From NCBI GenBank assembly GCA_021613375.1, contig CM038727.1, positions 3,036,004 through 3,100,003 on the forward strand: a DNA stretch of 64,000 nucleotides, read 5' to 3'. The translations under genes and the position numbers were made by a program. Shown piece after piece: positions 35,240-46,908 of the stretch (position 1 is its first letter; each line of letters begins with the position of its first letter). The DNA is from Megaleporinus macrocephalus. Lineage: Eukaryota > Chordata > Actinopteri > Characiformes > Anostomidae. The notes beneath the pieces were generated by a model, which worked only from the letters and a program-made list of their open reading frames with translations, was not told the DNA's origin and made no database searches.

Positions 35240-35335
35240 TTCCCAAGCTATTTTGGAGCATTTCTATTGGTCCATTCATCATGAAATTTTCATACAATAT
35301 AAACAGCAGCTGTCGTGTTCATATGAGGAATATAA
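35237..35335 (-). repeat. Dispersed repeat family X, copy in reverse orientation
   Basis: AAGCTATTTTGGAGCATTTC, TATTGGTCCATTCATCATGA and TTTTCATACAATATAAACAG match the reverse complement of 14962-15040. The outer half of the repeat is replaced by the TA run. Confidence 0.8.
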
Positions 35336-36080
35336 AAATTGACATAAATGGTGATACATATTTTTCTTTGGACACCGACTATATATTTTTGAAGTGACAA
35401 AATCTGACTGCACTGATCATTTTGCTCGTGTTGAAAAGCACTTTAGAAGAAATTCGCCTCCCAAACCTCCTCCCACGTCCCCCGGCGGCGCCAGCAGCTC
35501 GGAATAATTCAGGAAACTATCTGAGGAAGCGAGTGAACCGGTGTGAATGGAGAGAACGTTCTAGTGGCACCGCGGCTCTGCTGCACTGAGCTAATGTTTG
35601 GAGTTTGTTTCCACTGGTGGAGAACATTGGGTCTGTAAGGTCTCGGCTGTGTGGCAGATGACATTTTCTCGTTTTTTGACCTAGTGGAGCGCTCGCACTT
35701 AATTAAAGCACTGTTTTATATTGCACTTCGCCGCCGCCGCAATAAATCCCCCCTTTATTACATACCGAGGTATCAGACGCATTATGCATTAGATGGATTG
35801 CTTCGTACATGACCGGGATTGAGAGCGAGCGGAGGAAATTCGTGCTGTGAGGTTTTTTTACTACTTTCCTGATTTGGATCCAGAGCGTGTCTGTCTCTTA
35901 TACCCGCCACAGATATTACACCAGGTACATCTGCTGTTAGCAACTTTTTAAAGAAGTTATGCAAACAAGCCAACAGCAGCGGAGATCCCCAGTTATATAA
36001 CTTACTGACTAACCCTGTATAATAATCAGACGGGTTAAAGGGGCTAGATTTCTCATATTTTGTCCCCCTGAGGTTTGTCT
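35336..36080. other. Unique, partly GC-rich island
   Basis: From 35450 to 35600 the sequence is GC-richer (CCCGGCGGCGCCAGCAGC). A minus frame at 36135-35782 has 117 codons but its start lies in Tc1 sequence and no domain is seen. Confidence 0.4.
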
Positions 36081-36652
36081 GCTCATCTGTCTTCACATGC
36101 ATATGAACTTGAGTGACGTCCCATTCTAAATCCATAGGGTTTAATATGATGTTGGCCCAACCTTTGCAGCTATAACATCTTCAGATCTTCTGGGAAGGCT
36201 CTCCACACGGTTTAGGAGAGTGTTTATGGGAATGTTGGACCGTTCTTCCAGAAGAACATTAGTGAGGTCAGAGACTGATGTTGGACGAGAAGGTCTGGCT
36301 CTCAGTCTCCGCTCTTATTCATCCCAAAGGTGTTCTATCAGGTTGAGGTCAGGCCAGTCAAGTTCTTCCACACCAAACTCCTCCTACATGTCTTTATGGA
36401 GCTGCTCTGTGCACTGGTGGGCAGTCATATTGGAACAGGAAGGGGCCGTCCCCAAACTGTCCCCACAAAGTTGGAAGCGTGAAATTGTCTAGAATCTCTT
36501 GGTCTGCTGAAGCATTAAGCATGAAGAGGGTCCGAGCCCACCTCCTGCAAAATAACCCCACACCATAATCCCCCCTCCACCAAACTTTACACTCGGCACA
36601 ATGCAGTCAGACAAGTGCCGTTCTCCTGGCAACCGCCAAACATCATCACCAC
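36081..36652 (-). mobile_element. Tc1-like transposon remnant, C-terminal half of transposase
   Basis: The plus strand shows TTGCAGCTATAACATCTTCA, GTTGGACCGTTCTTCCAGAA, CAGTCATATTGGAACAGGAA and CAATGCAGTCAGACAAGTGC, in the order expected for the reverse of a fish Tc1 transposase gene. It is alike along its length to 42992-43560. No frame on the minus strand spans it, so it is inactive. At CAACCGCCAAAC the match stops and the CACCACTGTAAA array starts. Confidence 0.8.
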
Positions 36653-38012
36653 CACTGTAATCAGTTTCACCACCACCACTGTAAACATCAACACCATTGT
36701 AAACATCATCACCACCACTGTAATCAACATCACCACCACCACTGTAAACATCAACACCATTGTAATCAACTTCACCATCACTGTAAACACCACCACGACT
36801 GTAAACATCACCACCACTGTAAACATCACCAACACTGTAAACAACATCACCATCACTGTAACCATCACCACTACTGCAAACATCAGCAACACTGTAAACA
36901 CCATCACCATCACTGTAAACACCATCACCACCACTGTAAACATCAACAACACTGTAAACATCACCACCATTGTAAACACTACCACCATCACTGTAAACAC
37001 CATCACCACCACTGTAAACATCACCACCATTGTAAACATCAACATCACTGTAAACACCATCACTATCACTGTAAACACCATCACCACCACTGTAAACACC
37101 AATAACACTGTAAACACCATCACCATCACTGTAAACACCATCACCACCACTGTAAACACCATCACCACCACTGTAAACATCACCACCACTGTAAACATCA
37201 CCAACACTGTAAACACCATCACCACCACTGTAAACATCAACAACACTGTAAACACCATCACCATCACTGTAAACACCATCACCACCACTGTAAACATATA
37301 AAACACTGTAAACACCATCACCATCACCATCACTGTAAACACTATTACCACCACTGTAAACATCACCACCACTGTAAACACCATCACCACCACTGTAAAC
37401 ATATAAAACACTGTAAACACCATCACCATCACTGTAAACACTATTACCACCACTGTAAACATCACCATCACTGTAAACACCATCACCATCACTGTAAACA
37501 CCATCACCACCATCACTGTAAACACCATCACCATCACTGTAAACACCATCACCACCACTGTAAACATCAACAACACTGTAAACACCATCACCATCACTGT
37601 AAACACCATCACCACCACTGTAAACACCATCACCACCACTGTAAACATCAACAACACTGTAAACACCATCACCATCACTATAAACACCATCATCACCACT
37701 GTAAACACCATCACCATCACTGTAAACACCATCACCACCACTGTAAACACCACCACCACCACTCTAAACATCAACAACACTGTAAACGCCATCACCACCA
37801 CTGTAAACATCAACAACACTGTAAACGCCATCACCACCACTGTAAACATCAACAACACTGTAAACACCATCACCACCACTGTAAACGTCATCACCACCAC
37901 CACTGTAAACATCAACAACACTGTAAACGCCATTACCACCACTGTAAACATCAACAACACTGTAAACGCCATCATCACCACTGTAAACATCAATAACACT
38001 GTAAAACAATCT
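36653..38012. repeat. CACCACTGTAAACATCA-type minisatellite joined to a Tc1 remnant
   Basis: Units of 15, 18, 21 and 24 bp, all multiples of 3, made of CACTGTAAAC with ACCATCACCATCA or ATCAACAA spacers. Because periods are multiples of 3, open frames of 509 codons (minus) and 228 codons (plus) result. The 509-codon frame ends in Tc1 sequence read in a shifted phase and is not a gene. Confidence 0.92.
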
Positions 38013-39045
38013 CTTTGCAACAAAGTGTTCTCTTCAAATCTAAATTTTGAAGAATTGGTGAAAAACTCCTTTTCAGTCCTGCAGGATGTGAAATAATATC
38101 TTTCCACCGTGTCCACTTGTAGGTTTGACTCTGTCTTTAGAGACGAGGGGACGTGCAGTGCGTTAAAAGTTACTGGCGGTAATGAAATCGTACGTTACCA
38201 CACCCGGCCATGAAAGCCTAATGTGTCCTGACGGTGCTTTAGACTGGGCGAGCGGCTGCAAGACTCCGCCATGAGTCACTGATTAGAGGGGGCTTCTATA
38301 CGGTCATGGCTAATGAGAAGCAGGTGCAGAGGCAGGGGCAGTGTGGCTGGACACGTGACTGTATACCATAAAACCGCCGCTCCACTTTTTGCCACCCTCA
38401 GCATTAACGTGGGGAGCGATGCCTGACACAAAGAGAGGACTGCTGGGCTCCGAGTTTTCCCCCTCAGCCGTAATTCCCTCTCCAGAACTCTTACGGGGGG
38501 GATTCTGAAACCAGCATAAATCATCCAAGCGCACATAAACAAATGCAGATCATCATAATGCGGCATAATGCGGTTTAAGCGACTGCCCCGAGCCAGCGAG
38601 GTGAAGCATTTCCGCTATTAGGCTCAGTTTAAGGACAGGAAGGCAGAGGGGGGAAACATTACAGAGACCCCTGATACAGAAAACTAATGTTTATAGTGGT
38701 GGTGATAATACATAGAATGTATTTAGAAGTTAGAAATTGTTCTAAAGTTATTTAGCACAGAACATCCAGGTTACTCTTTTTTAATACAGGCTCCACCAAG
38801 ACTGCCTAAAACACAGTCTTCCCTTTTTTGCCTCAGCTCATAAATAATTACACGAGCTTTGTTCTGATTGGATGGTTTACAGTGAGACACAGCGATGATC
38901 ACACAAGAACAATATGTCAAAATAGACCGAATAAAACTAGAAGGGGAAAGTTAATCAACAAACTTTAAGTTTGCTTGAAAAAGCTTGCTCATAACATTGA
39001 AAAGTTACAATCCTAAACTGTAGGTAAAACTGTAGTACATTCAAT
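38013..39045. other. Unique non-coding stretch
   Basis: Minus frames at 38566-38276 and 38534-38310 overlap each other and have no domain. No repeats. Possible regulatory island between 38100 and 38600. Confidence 0.4.
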
Positions 39046-40712
39046 CTATTGGCACTTTAAATCCACAGCTACCTTAAATTAATTGCCACCATAAATCCAG
39101 GGCTGTCCTAAATTCATTTATACCTCGAATTCTCTGTCACCACAGATGCATTGCTACTGTAAATTCACGACTACCCTAAATTCCCTGCCACCTTACATAT
39201 AACTGCTACTGTAAATTCACAACTACCCTAAATTCCCTGCCACCTTACATATAACTGCTCCTGTAAATTCACGACTATCTTAAATTCCCTGCCACCTTAC
39301 ATATAACTGCTACTGTAAATTCACAACTACCTTAAATTCCCTGCCACCTTACATATAACTGCTACTGTAAATTCACCACTACATTAAATTCCCTGCCACC
39401 TTACATATAACTGCTACTGTAAATTCACAACTACCTTAAATTCCCTGCCACCTTACATATAACTGCTACTGTAAATTCACAACTACCTTAAATTCCCTGC
39501 CACCTTACATATAACTGCTACTGTAAATTCACAACTACCTTAAATTCCCTGCCACCTTACATATAACTGCTACTGTAAATTCACCACTACATTAAATTCC
39601 CTGCCACCTTACATATAACTGCTACTGTAAATTCACAACTACCTTAAATTCCCTGCCACCTTACATATAACTGCTACTGTAAATTCACAACTACCTTAAA
39701 TTCCCTGCCACCTTATATATAACTACTACTGTAAATTCATGACTATCTTAAATTCCCTGCCACCTTATATATAACTGCTACTGTAAATTCACGACTACCT
39801 TAAATTCCCTGCCACCTTATATATAACTGCTACTGTAAATTCACAACTACATTAAATTCCCTGCCACCTTACATATAACCGCTACTGTAAATTCACAACT
39901 ACCTTAAATTCCCTGCCACCTTATATATAACTGCTACTGTAAATTCACGTCTATCTTAAATTCCCTGCCACCTTATATATAACTGCTACTGTAAATTCAC
40001 GACTACCTTAAATTCCCTGCCACCTTATATATAACTGCTACTGTAAATTCATGACTACCTTAAATTCCCTTCCCCCTTATATATAACTGCTACTGTAAAT
40101 TCACAACTACCTTAAATTCCCTGCCACCTTATATATAATTGCTACTGTAAATTCACAACTACATTAAATTCCCTGCCACCTTATATATAACTGCTACTGT
40201 AAATTCAAAACTAGCTTAAATTCCCTGTCACCTTATATATATAACTGCTACTGTAAATTCACAACTACCTTAAATTCCCTGCCACCTTATATATACCTGC
40301 TACTGTTAATTCACGACTACCTTAAATTCCCTGCCACCTTATATATAACCGCTACTGTAAATTCACAACTACCTTAAATTCCCTGCCACCTTATATAGAA
40401 CTGCTACTGTAAATTCACGACTACCTTAAATTTCCTGCCACCTTATATATAACTGCTACTGTAAATTCACGACTACCTTAAATTCCCTGCCACCTTATAT
40501 ATACCCGCTACTGTTAATTCACGACTACCTTAAATTCCCTGCCACCTTATATATAACTGCTACTGTAAATTCACAACTACCTTAAATTCCCTGCCACCTT
40601 ATATAAAACCCCTACTGTAAATTCACAACTACCTTAAATTCCCTGCCACCTTACATATAACCGCTACTGTAAATTCACAACTACCCTTAATTCCCTGCCA
40701 CCATTAGATGAA
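39046..40712. repeat. 52-bp minisatellite, about 29 copies
   Basis: The unit has CTGCCACCTTATATATAACT, GCTACTGTAAATTCACAACT and ACCTTAAATTCC. Copies on the left mostly read TTACATATAACTG and those from about 39705 on mostly TTATATATAACTG, so there are two blocks of variants. The first 120 bp are more diverged and resemble the repeat at 33541-33690. Confidence 0.95.
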
Positions 40713-40845
40713 GAATGTGGAGAAGAGGAACTTCAGGCTGGTTTAAAGATGAACGTGTAGCTCTGACAGTTGGGTTGTTTGTTGGGAAGGAATGAAAAGT
40801 GGTGACGTTCCCTTCACAGCCTGGAACGCTGGATTTCTCCACCAC

Positions 40846-42262
40846 CGCTCTGGTTGCTGGTTGGTGTTGTGGTTGTGTGTAAATGTTCTGGTTGCTGGTT
40901 GTTGTTGTGGTTTTGTGTAAATGTTCTGGTTGCTGGTTGGTGTTGTGGTTGTGTGTAAATGTTCTGGTTGCTGGTTGGTGTTGTGGTTGTGTGTAAATGT
41001 TCTGGTTGCTGGTTGGTGTTGTGGTTGTGTGTAAATGTTCTGGTTGGTGTTGTGGTTGTGTGTAAATGTTCTGCTTGGTGTTGTGGTTGTGTGTAAATGT
41101 TCTGGTTGTTGTGGTTGTGTGTAAATGTTCTGGTTGCTGGTTGGTGTTGTGGTTGTGTGTAAATGTTCTGGTTGCTGGTTGGTGTTGTGGTTGTGTGTAA
41201 ATGTTCTGGTTGCTGGTTGGTGTTGTGTGTAAATGTTCTGGTTGCTGGTTGGTGTTGTGGTTGTGTGTAAATGTTCTGGTTGCTGGTTGGTGTTGTGTGT
41301 AAATGTTCTGGTTGCTGGTTGGTGTTGTGGTTGTGTGTAAATGTTCTGGTTGCTGGTTGGTGTTGTGTGTAAATGTTCTGGTTGCTGGTTGGTGTTGTGG
41401 TTGTGTGTAAATGTTCTGGTTGCTGGTTGGTGTTGTGTGTAAATGTTCTGGTTGCTGGTTGGTGTTGTGGTTGTGTGTAAATGTTCTGGTTGCTGGTTGG
41501 TGTTGTGGTTGTGTGTAAATGTTCTGGTTGCTGGTTGTTGTTGTGGTTGTGTGTAAATGTTTTGGTTGCTGGTTGATGTTGTGGTTGTGTGTAAATGTTC
41601 TGGTTGCTGGTTGTTGTTGTGGTTGTGTGTAAATGTTCTGGTTGGTGTTGTGGTTGTGTGTAAATATTCTGGTTGTTGTTGTGGTTGTGTGTAAATGTTC
41701 TGCTTGGTGTTGTGGTTGTGTGTAAATGTTCTGGTTGTTGTGGTTGTGTGTAAATGTTCTGGTTGCTGGTTGGTGTTGTGGTTGTGTGTAAATGTTCTGG
41801 TTGCTGGTTGGTGTTGTGGTTGTGTGTAAATGTTCTGGTTGCTGGTTGGTGTTGTGGTTGTGTGTAAATGTTCTGGTTGCTGGTTGTTGTTGTGGTTGTG
41901 TGTAAATGTTTTGGTTGCTGGTTGATGTTGTGGTTGTGTGTAAATGTTCTGGTTGCTGGTTGTTGTTGTGGTTGTGTGTAAATGTTCTGGTTGGTGTTGT
42001 GGTTGTGTGTAAATATTCTGGTTGTTGTTGTGGTTGTGTGTAAACGTTCTGGTTGCTGGTTGGTGTTGTGGTTGTGTGTAAATGTTCTGGTTGCTGGTTG
42101 GTGTTGTGTGTAAATGTTCTGGTTGCTGGTTGGTGTTGTGGTTGTGTGTAAATGTTTTGGTTGCTGGTTGGTGTTGTGGTTGTGTGTAAATGTTCTGGTT
42201 GCTGGTTGGTGTTGTGGTTGTGTGTAAATGTTCTGGTTGGTGTTGTGGTTGTGTGTAAATGT
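40846..42262 (+). repeat. 38-bp minisatellite, GT-rich, about 38 copies
   Basis: The unit is GGTTGCTGGTTGGTGTTGTG plus GTTGTGTGTAAATGTTCT. Shorter units of 24-30 bp lack GGTTGCT or GTGGTT. A block of short units (near 41039-41115) has a near copy at about 41640-41760 and parts again near 41985-42045, showing block copying. Confidence 0.95.
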
Positions 42263-42991
42263 TGGGGGTGTAAATATTAACCAGTCTGTTACGTAACAGT
42301 GTAGGATTTGGAGCTCGGCCCGTTTATCCTCCCTCTTCTGTAAAAGCTGGGTTTGGGTTTGAGGAGTCTCACCTCCCCGTGTTCATAAATGTGGTGCACT
42401 CAGGTTACATGCTGAGGGGAGTTTGTTTGTTATGTACGTTCACCGCGTCTCCTCTCTCTCGCCGTTTCTTTCTCCGCCTTTTCTTTCCGGATCAATTATT
42501 CCAACCAAAATAAGAATGAGGAAGTTATGAAATATTTAGGGGCTGGCAGTGCAGTAGGTGGGGGAGGGGATTGGGGGGGGTTGAAAGCTTTCCCAGCGAA
42601 AGTGTGTGGGGGGGTTTGTACATGTTTAAATTTTCATGATTATGTAATGGAGGGACCACCGCACGCTGGCACGGGCAGGACGAGGAGAGAGTGGCAGCTT
42701 GACCCGCTTCCGGCTGCAGCCCCCACTTACGGGGGCGACTCCCCTGAGGCCCATCTCCTCGTCTTGTTTCCCGCTTTCAGGCAGTTATTTCTATTTTGTT
42801 TGTCATTTGAAGAAGCCCTCAGTGTCAACCGGTGCACTAGTCTGAGTGGTTGGGGGGCGGGGGATTGGGGGTTGGGGACAGGGGAAGTGGTGGTTTGGGA
42901 GAGGGGTTGGTTGATGTGAGAGCTGTATCAGGCTTTCAGTGCACTCGCAATATTGCCTTTACTTCCCTACTGTGTCTCTCAGTGAGATGTT
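42263..42991. other. Unique stretch with G-rich runs
   Basis: G runs at 42557-42580, 42607-42614 and 42850-42870 may form G-quadruplexes. A 130-codon plus frame (42527-42919) is Gly-rich without a domain. No gene claimed. Confidence 0.4.
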
Positions 42992-43665
42992 CGCTCAACT
43001 GTCTTCACATGTATATGAACTTGAGTGACGTCCCATTCTTAATCCATAGGGTTTAGTATGATGCCGGCCCAACCTTTGCAGCTATAACAGCTTCAACTCT
43101 TCTGGGAAGTCTCTCCACACAGTTTAGGAGAGTGTTTATGGGAATGTTGGACCGTTCTTCCAGAAGAACATTAGTGAGGTCAGACACTGATGTTGGATGA
43201 GAAGGTCTGGCTCACAGTCTCCACTCTAATTCATCACAAAGGTTTTCTATCAGGTTGAGGTCAGGACTCTGTGCAGGCTGGTCAAGTTCTTCCACAACAA
43301 ACTCGCTCCTTCATGTCTTTATGGAGCGGCTCTGTGCACTGGTGGGCAGTCATATTGGAACAGGAAGGGGCCGTCCCCAAACTGTCCCCACAAACTTGAG
43401 TGATCGTGAAATTGTCTAGAATCTGTTGGTCTGCTGAAGCATTAAGAGTTCCTTTCACTGGAACTACAACTGAAAAACAGCCCACACCATTATCCCCCCT
43501 CCACCAAACTTTACTCTCGGCACAATGCAGTTAAAGAAGTACAGTTTCCCCCGGCAACCGCCAAACTCAGACTAATCCATTAGATTGCTAGATGGAGAAG
43601 CGTGATTGGTCGTCCCAGAGAACGTCGTCTCCACTGCTCTAGAGTCCAGAAACGATTGTTTTCTT
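42992..43665 (-). mobile_element. Tc1-like transposon remnant, C-terminal half of transposase
   Basis: Runs parallel to 36081-36652 and continues further: GCAACCGCCAAACTCAGACT, then ATTAGATTGCTAGATGGAGA and CCACTGCTCTAGAGTCCAG. The minus strand holds only broken pieces (for example 43485-43282), so it is inactive. The last words, CTCTAGAGTCCAG, are the start of the segment that became the 31-bp array at 4803-5620. Confidence 0.8.
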
Positions 43666-43798
43666 TAAAGTTTGGTCAGTAACTGTAGCTTTTCAGTGTG
43701 TTTGGTAGCCACAGTGTGTGGCTAACTAGTTAGAACCTGATAGGAGCAGCTGCATAATAAGAAGATAAGAATCTTAACAATTGAAATATGCATTTGTT

Positions 43799-43822
43799 CT
43801 AACCCTAACCCTAACCCTAACA
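43799..43822. repeat. Short interstitial telomere-type repeat (CTAACC)n
   Basis: CTAACCCTAACCCTAACCCT plus AACA gives just under four TTAGGG-type units. Confidence 0.85.
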
Positions 43823-43889
43823 CTGTCCAAAGAAATAAATATGTATTTTTATTTTTTTTTCCATTTTTTGTTTTCTACATTATTTGAAT

Positions 43890-44035
43890 GCCACAACTGC
43901 CTTTTATATGGTGTAAAAATTTCATGATGAATGAACCAATAGAAATGCTCCAAAATAGCTTTAAAAAAATTTGGTTCCATAGACTTACATTGAAAGTGAA
44001 GGCAGTTTTTGTCTTCTCCTGTAAAGCTGTCATGA
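43890..44035 (+). repeat. Dispersed repeat family X, copy
   Basis: AAATTTCATGATGAATGAAC, CAATAGAAATGCTCCAAAAT, GGTTCCATAGACTTACATTG and TTTTGTCTTCTCCTGTAAAG align with copies at 14962 and 52045. Confidence 0.85.
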
Positions 44036-44636
44036 TGGAGAGACATGTTTTGAGTTGTACAGTGGGCCAGTCTGATTATTAGGTCTGATTATGATAGATT
44101 TATTTGTAACTAATGTGGTTTCATGTGATGGAGCTGAGCGTGGCTAAAGCTGGAGGCTGTATTTGAGTGGAGGGGAGTTGAGCACAGTTTTCTCTCTGTT
44201 CTAAAGGAGTAATAGAAGCTTTCACACTCGTTTGTCTAACCGTCCGACAGACGGACACAGTAAAAGGTGCTTGTTATAATGACCACTGCTGTGGTGGTCC
44301 TAAGTGCAGCCCTGGAGCCATCCAAGAGCGAGTCTGAATACCTGGATGTGTCAGCGTGTTGCCAGGGCGGAGTAGGAACTCTCTGGATGTGGGTTTTGTT
44401 TTGTAACCTCGTCACCATCTTCACTCCGTCTGAGAGCTTGTGGAGTGTTGGTGGAGTTTTGGTGTTTATAAGGAAGCCTGATTGAAGATGGTCACTCTGT
44501 CTCTGCAGAACATCCAGAAAGAACATCACAGTGAAAGAGTCTCTTCATCATCTCCACCCACCACTTCATACAGAGCCCGTATTCATTTCAGCTTCTCGTA
44601 GCCCACCTTTACACAGTTCCACATATTTTTTGGTTT
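44036..44636. other. Unique non-coding stretch
   Basis: Overlapping frames on opposite strands at 44236-44529 have no domain. No repeat seen. Confidence 0.4.
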
Positions 44637-46200
44637 AATCTGGTGTGTAACTAGTGTTTAACTGGTATTTAAATATTCTATAAATGGTGTTTAACTGTTT
44701 ATAACTGGTTTATAATTGGTGTTCAACTGGTGTATAACTGGTTTATAAGTGGTGTTCAACTAGTGTATAACTGGTTTATAATTTGTGTTAAACTGGTGTA
44801 TAACTAGTTTATAAATGGTGTTCAACTGGTGTATAACTGGTGTATAATTGGTGTAAAACTAGTGTTTAATGGGTGTTTAACTGTTATACAATTTGTGTAT
44901 AGCAGGGGTAGAACTGATGTATAACAGGTGCTAATTGGTGTATAACTGGTGTATAAACGGTGCTAATTGGTGTATAACTGGTATCTAATTGGTGTTTAAC
45001 TGGGGTAGAACTGGTATGTAATTGGTGTTTAACTGGGGTAGAACTGGTATGTAATTGGTGTTTAACTGGGGTAGAACTGGTATATAATTGGTGTTCAACT
45101 GGGGTAGAACTGGTATATAATTGGTGTTCAACTGGGGTAGAACTGGTATATAATTGGTGTTCAACTGGGGTAAAACTGGTATGTAATTGGTGTTTAATTG
45201 GTGTATAACTGGTATCTAATTGGTGTTTAACTGGGGTAGAACTGGTATATAGTTGGTGTTTAACTGGTCTATAGCTGGTATATAGTTGGTGTTTAACTGG
45301 TCTATAGCTGGTATATAGTTGGTGTTTAACTGGTCTATAGCTGGTATGTAATTGGTGTTTAACTGGTCTATAGCTGGTATATAGTTGGTGTTTAACTGGT
45401 CTATAGCTGGTATGTAATTGGTGTTTAACTGGTCTATAGCTGGTATATAGTTGGTGTTTAACTGGTCTATAGCTGGTATATAATTGGTGTTTAACTGGTC
45501 TATAGCTGGTATATAGTTGGTGTTTAACTGGTCTATAGCTGGTATGTAATTGGTGTTTAACTGGTCTATAGTTTGTATATAGTTGGTGTTTAACTGGTCT
45601 ATAGCTGGTATATAATTGGTGTTTAACTGGTCTATAGCTGGTATATAGTTGGTGTTTAACTGGTCTATAGCTGGTATATAGTTGGTGTTTACCTGGTCTA
45701 TAGCTGGTATATAGTTGGTGTTTACCTGGTGTATAGCTGGTATATAGTTGGTGTTTACCTGGTCTATAGCTGGTATATAGTTGGTGTTTACCTGGTCTAT
45801 AGCTGGTATATAGTTGGTGTTTACCTGGTGTATAGCTGGTATGTAATTGGTGTTTAACTGGTCTATAGCTGGTATATAGTTGGTGTTTACCTGGTGTATA
45901 GCTGGTATATAGTTGGTGTTTACCTGGTCTATAGCTGGTATATAGTTGGTGTTTACCTGGTCTATAGCTGGTATATAGTTGGTGTTTACCTGGTGTATAG
46001 CTGGTATGTAATTGGTGTTTAACTGGTCTATAGCTGGTATATAGTTGGTGTTTACCTGGTGTATAGCTGGTATGTAATTGGTGTTTAACTGGTCTATAGC
46101 TGGTATATAGTTGGTGTTTAACTGGTCTATAGCTGGTATATAGTTGGTGTTTACCTGGTGTATAGCTGGTATGTAATTGGTGTTTAACTGGTGTTAACTG
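44637..46200 (-). repeat. 11-bp based array organised in 33-bp units
   Basis: The left 250 bp are loose copies of an 11-bp word like TGGTGTATAAC. From about 44990 three words form a 33-bp unit, TGGTGTTTAACTGGTCTATA plus GCTGGTATATAGT. Because 33 is a multiple of 3, a minus frame of 462 codons (46272-44884) stays open with an 11-residue motif KHQLYTSYRPV; only its first 20 or so codons lie outside the array. I do not call a gene. Confidence 0.92.
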
Positions 46201-46731
46201 GTGTTTCTCACTGTCTAGTTTGAGACACACTAGTTTTGGTGTGAAACAGAATAATGAAATGTATGTGAGCAAATGAACTCGTCCATTGATTGTTTTCTGT
46301 AAATCCAGTTTTGAGAGTCTGAGCAGGAGTTTGAGGTGTTTGCTCAGCGCGAGTGAAGCTAACCTGCGTGATCAAACATGTTCTCCTGATAAGCCTCCAT
46401 TTTTCAGCAAACACATTCGTTCTTATTCATACGCTGCACATCATCACACTAGACTGTGGCATTTTCCGCATCAGCCGCTCTTATCTCATTAGTTCTCCTG
46501 CTGTGGGTCCTGACCAGCCAGTTATCTGTGACAGAAGCAAATGGGGATGATGTTGAACATGTCTGTAAGACTCTGCAGGATCTATACTGGTAACGAGGTC
46601 GGCTGATTAATGGGAAATGGCAGAGAGCGCGCGGCGTTATTTATTCTCCTCTCAGCCGGAAAATTTACACCAAGATTAAAACTTGATTCCAGTGTTTCAA
46701 ACTGGTGCAGAACAATGGACTGGGTGAACGG
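46201..46731. other. Unique non-coding stretch
   Basis: No domain in short frames at 46286-46550. Separates two arrays of the same 11-bp word. Confidence 0.4.
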
Positions 46732-46908
46732 CTGTCAGTGTCACTGCAGTAATGAGTATGAACCACCTCCCTAATAGTATCTGCTCTGTGGTGGTCCTGT
46801 GGGGGTCCTGATCATTAAAGAACAGAGTAATAAATTATACAGAGAATCAGATGAACTACAGTATGTAAGTGGAGCTCCTATATGCTCAGTGGAGCTGATA
46901 GGATGAGG
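46732..46908 (+). repeat. Foldback family Y, right arm
   Basis: AATAGTATCTGCTCTGTGGT, CCTGTGGGGGTCCTGATCAT and GATGAACTACAGTATGTAAG match 56412-56515. The left part, GTGTCACTGCAGTAATGAG, is the reverse complement of the left arm of the 56030 copy. The last part holds one copy of the 46-bp unit expanded at 23509-23760. Confidence 0.8.

Noticed and set aside
36587..38116. 509-codon minus frame rich in FTVVVMVFT
   Set aside because: Product of an array with periods that are multiples of 3; its end reads a Tc1 remnant in a shifted phase. The hydrophobic look comes from GT-rich codons, not from membrane segments.
42527..42919. 130-codon Gly-rich frame as a gene
   Set aside because: G-run driven, no domain, no splice or promoter evidence.
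44884..46272. 462-codon minus frame with KHQLYTSYRPV repeat
   Set aside because: 33-bp array artefact; only about 20 codons lie outside the array.
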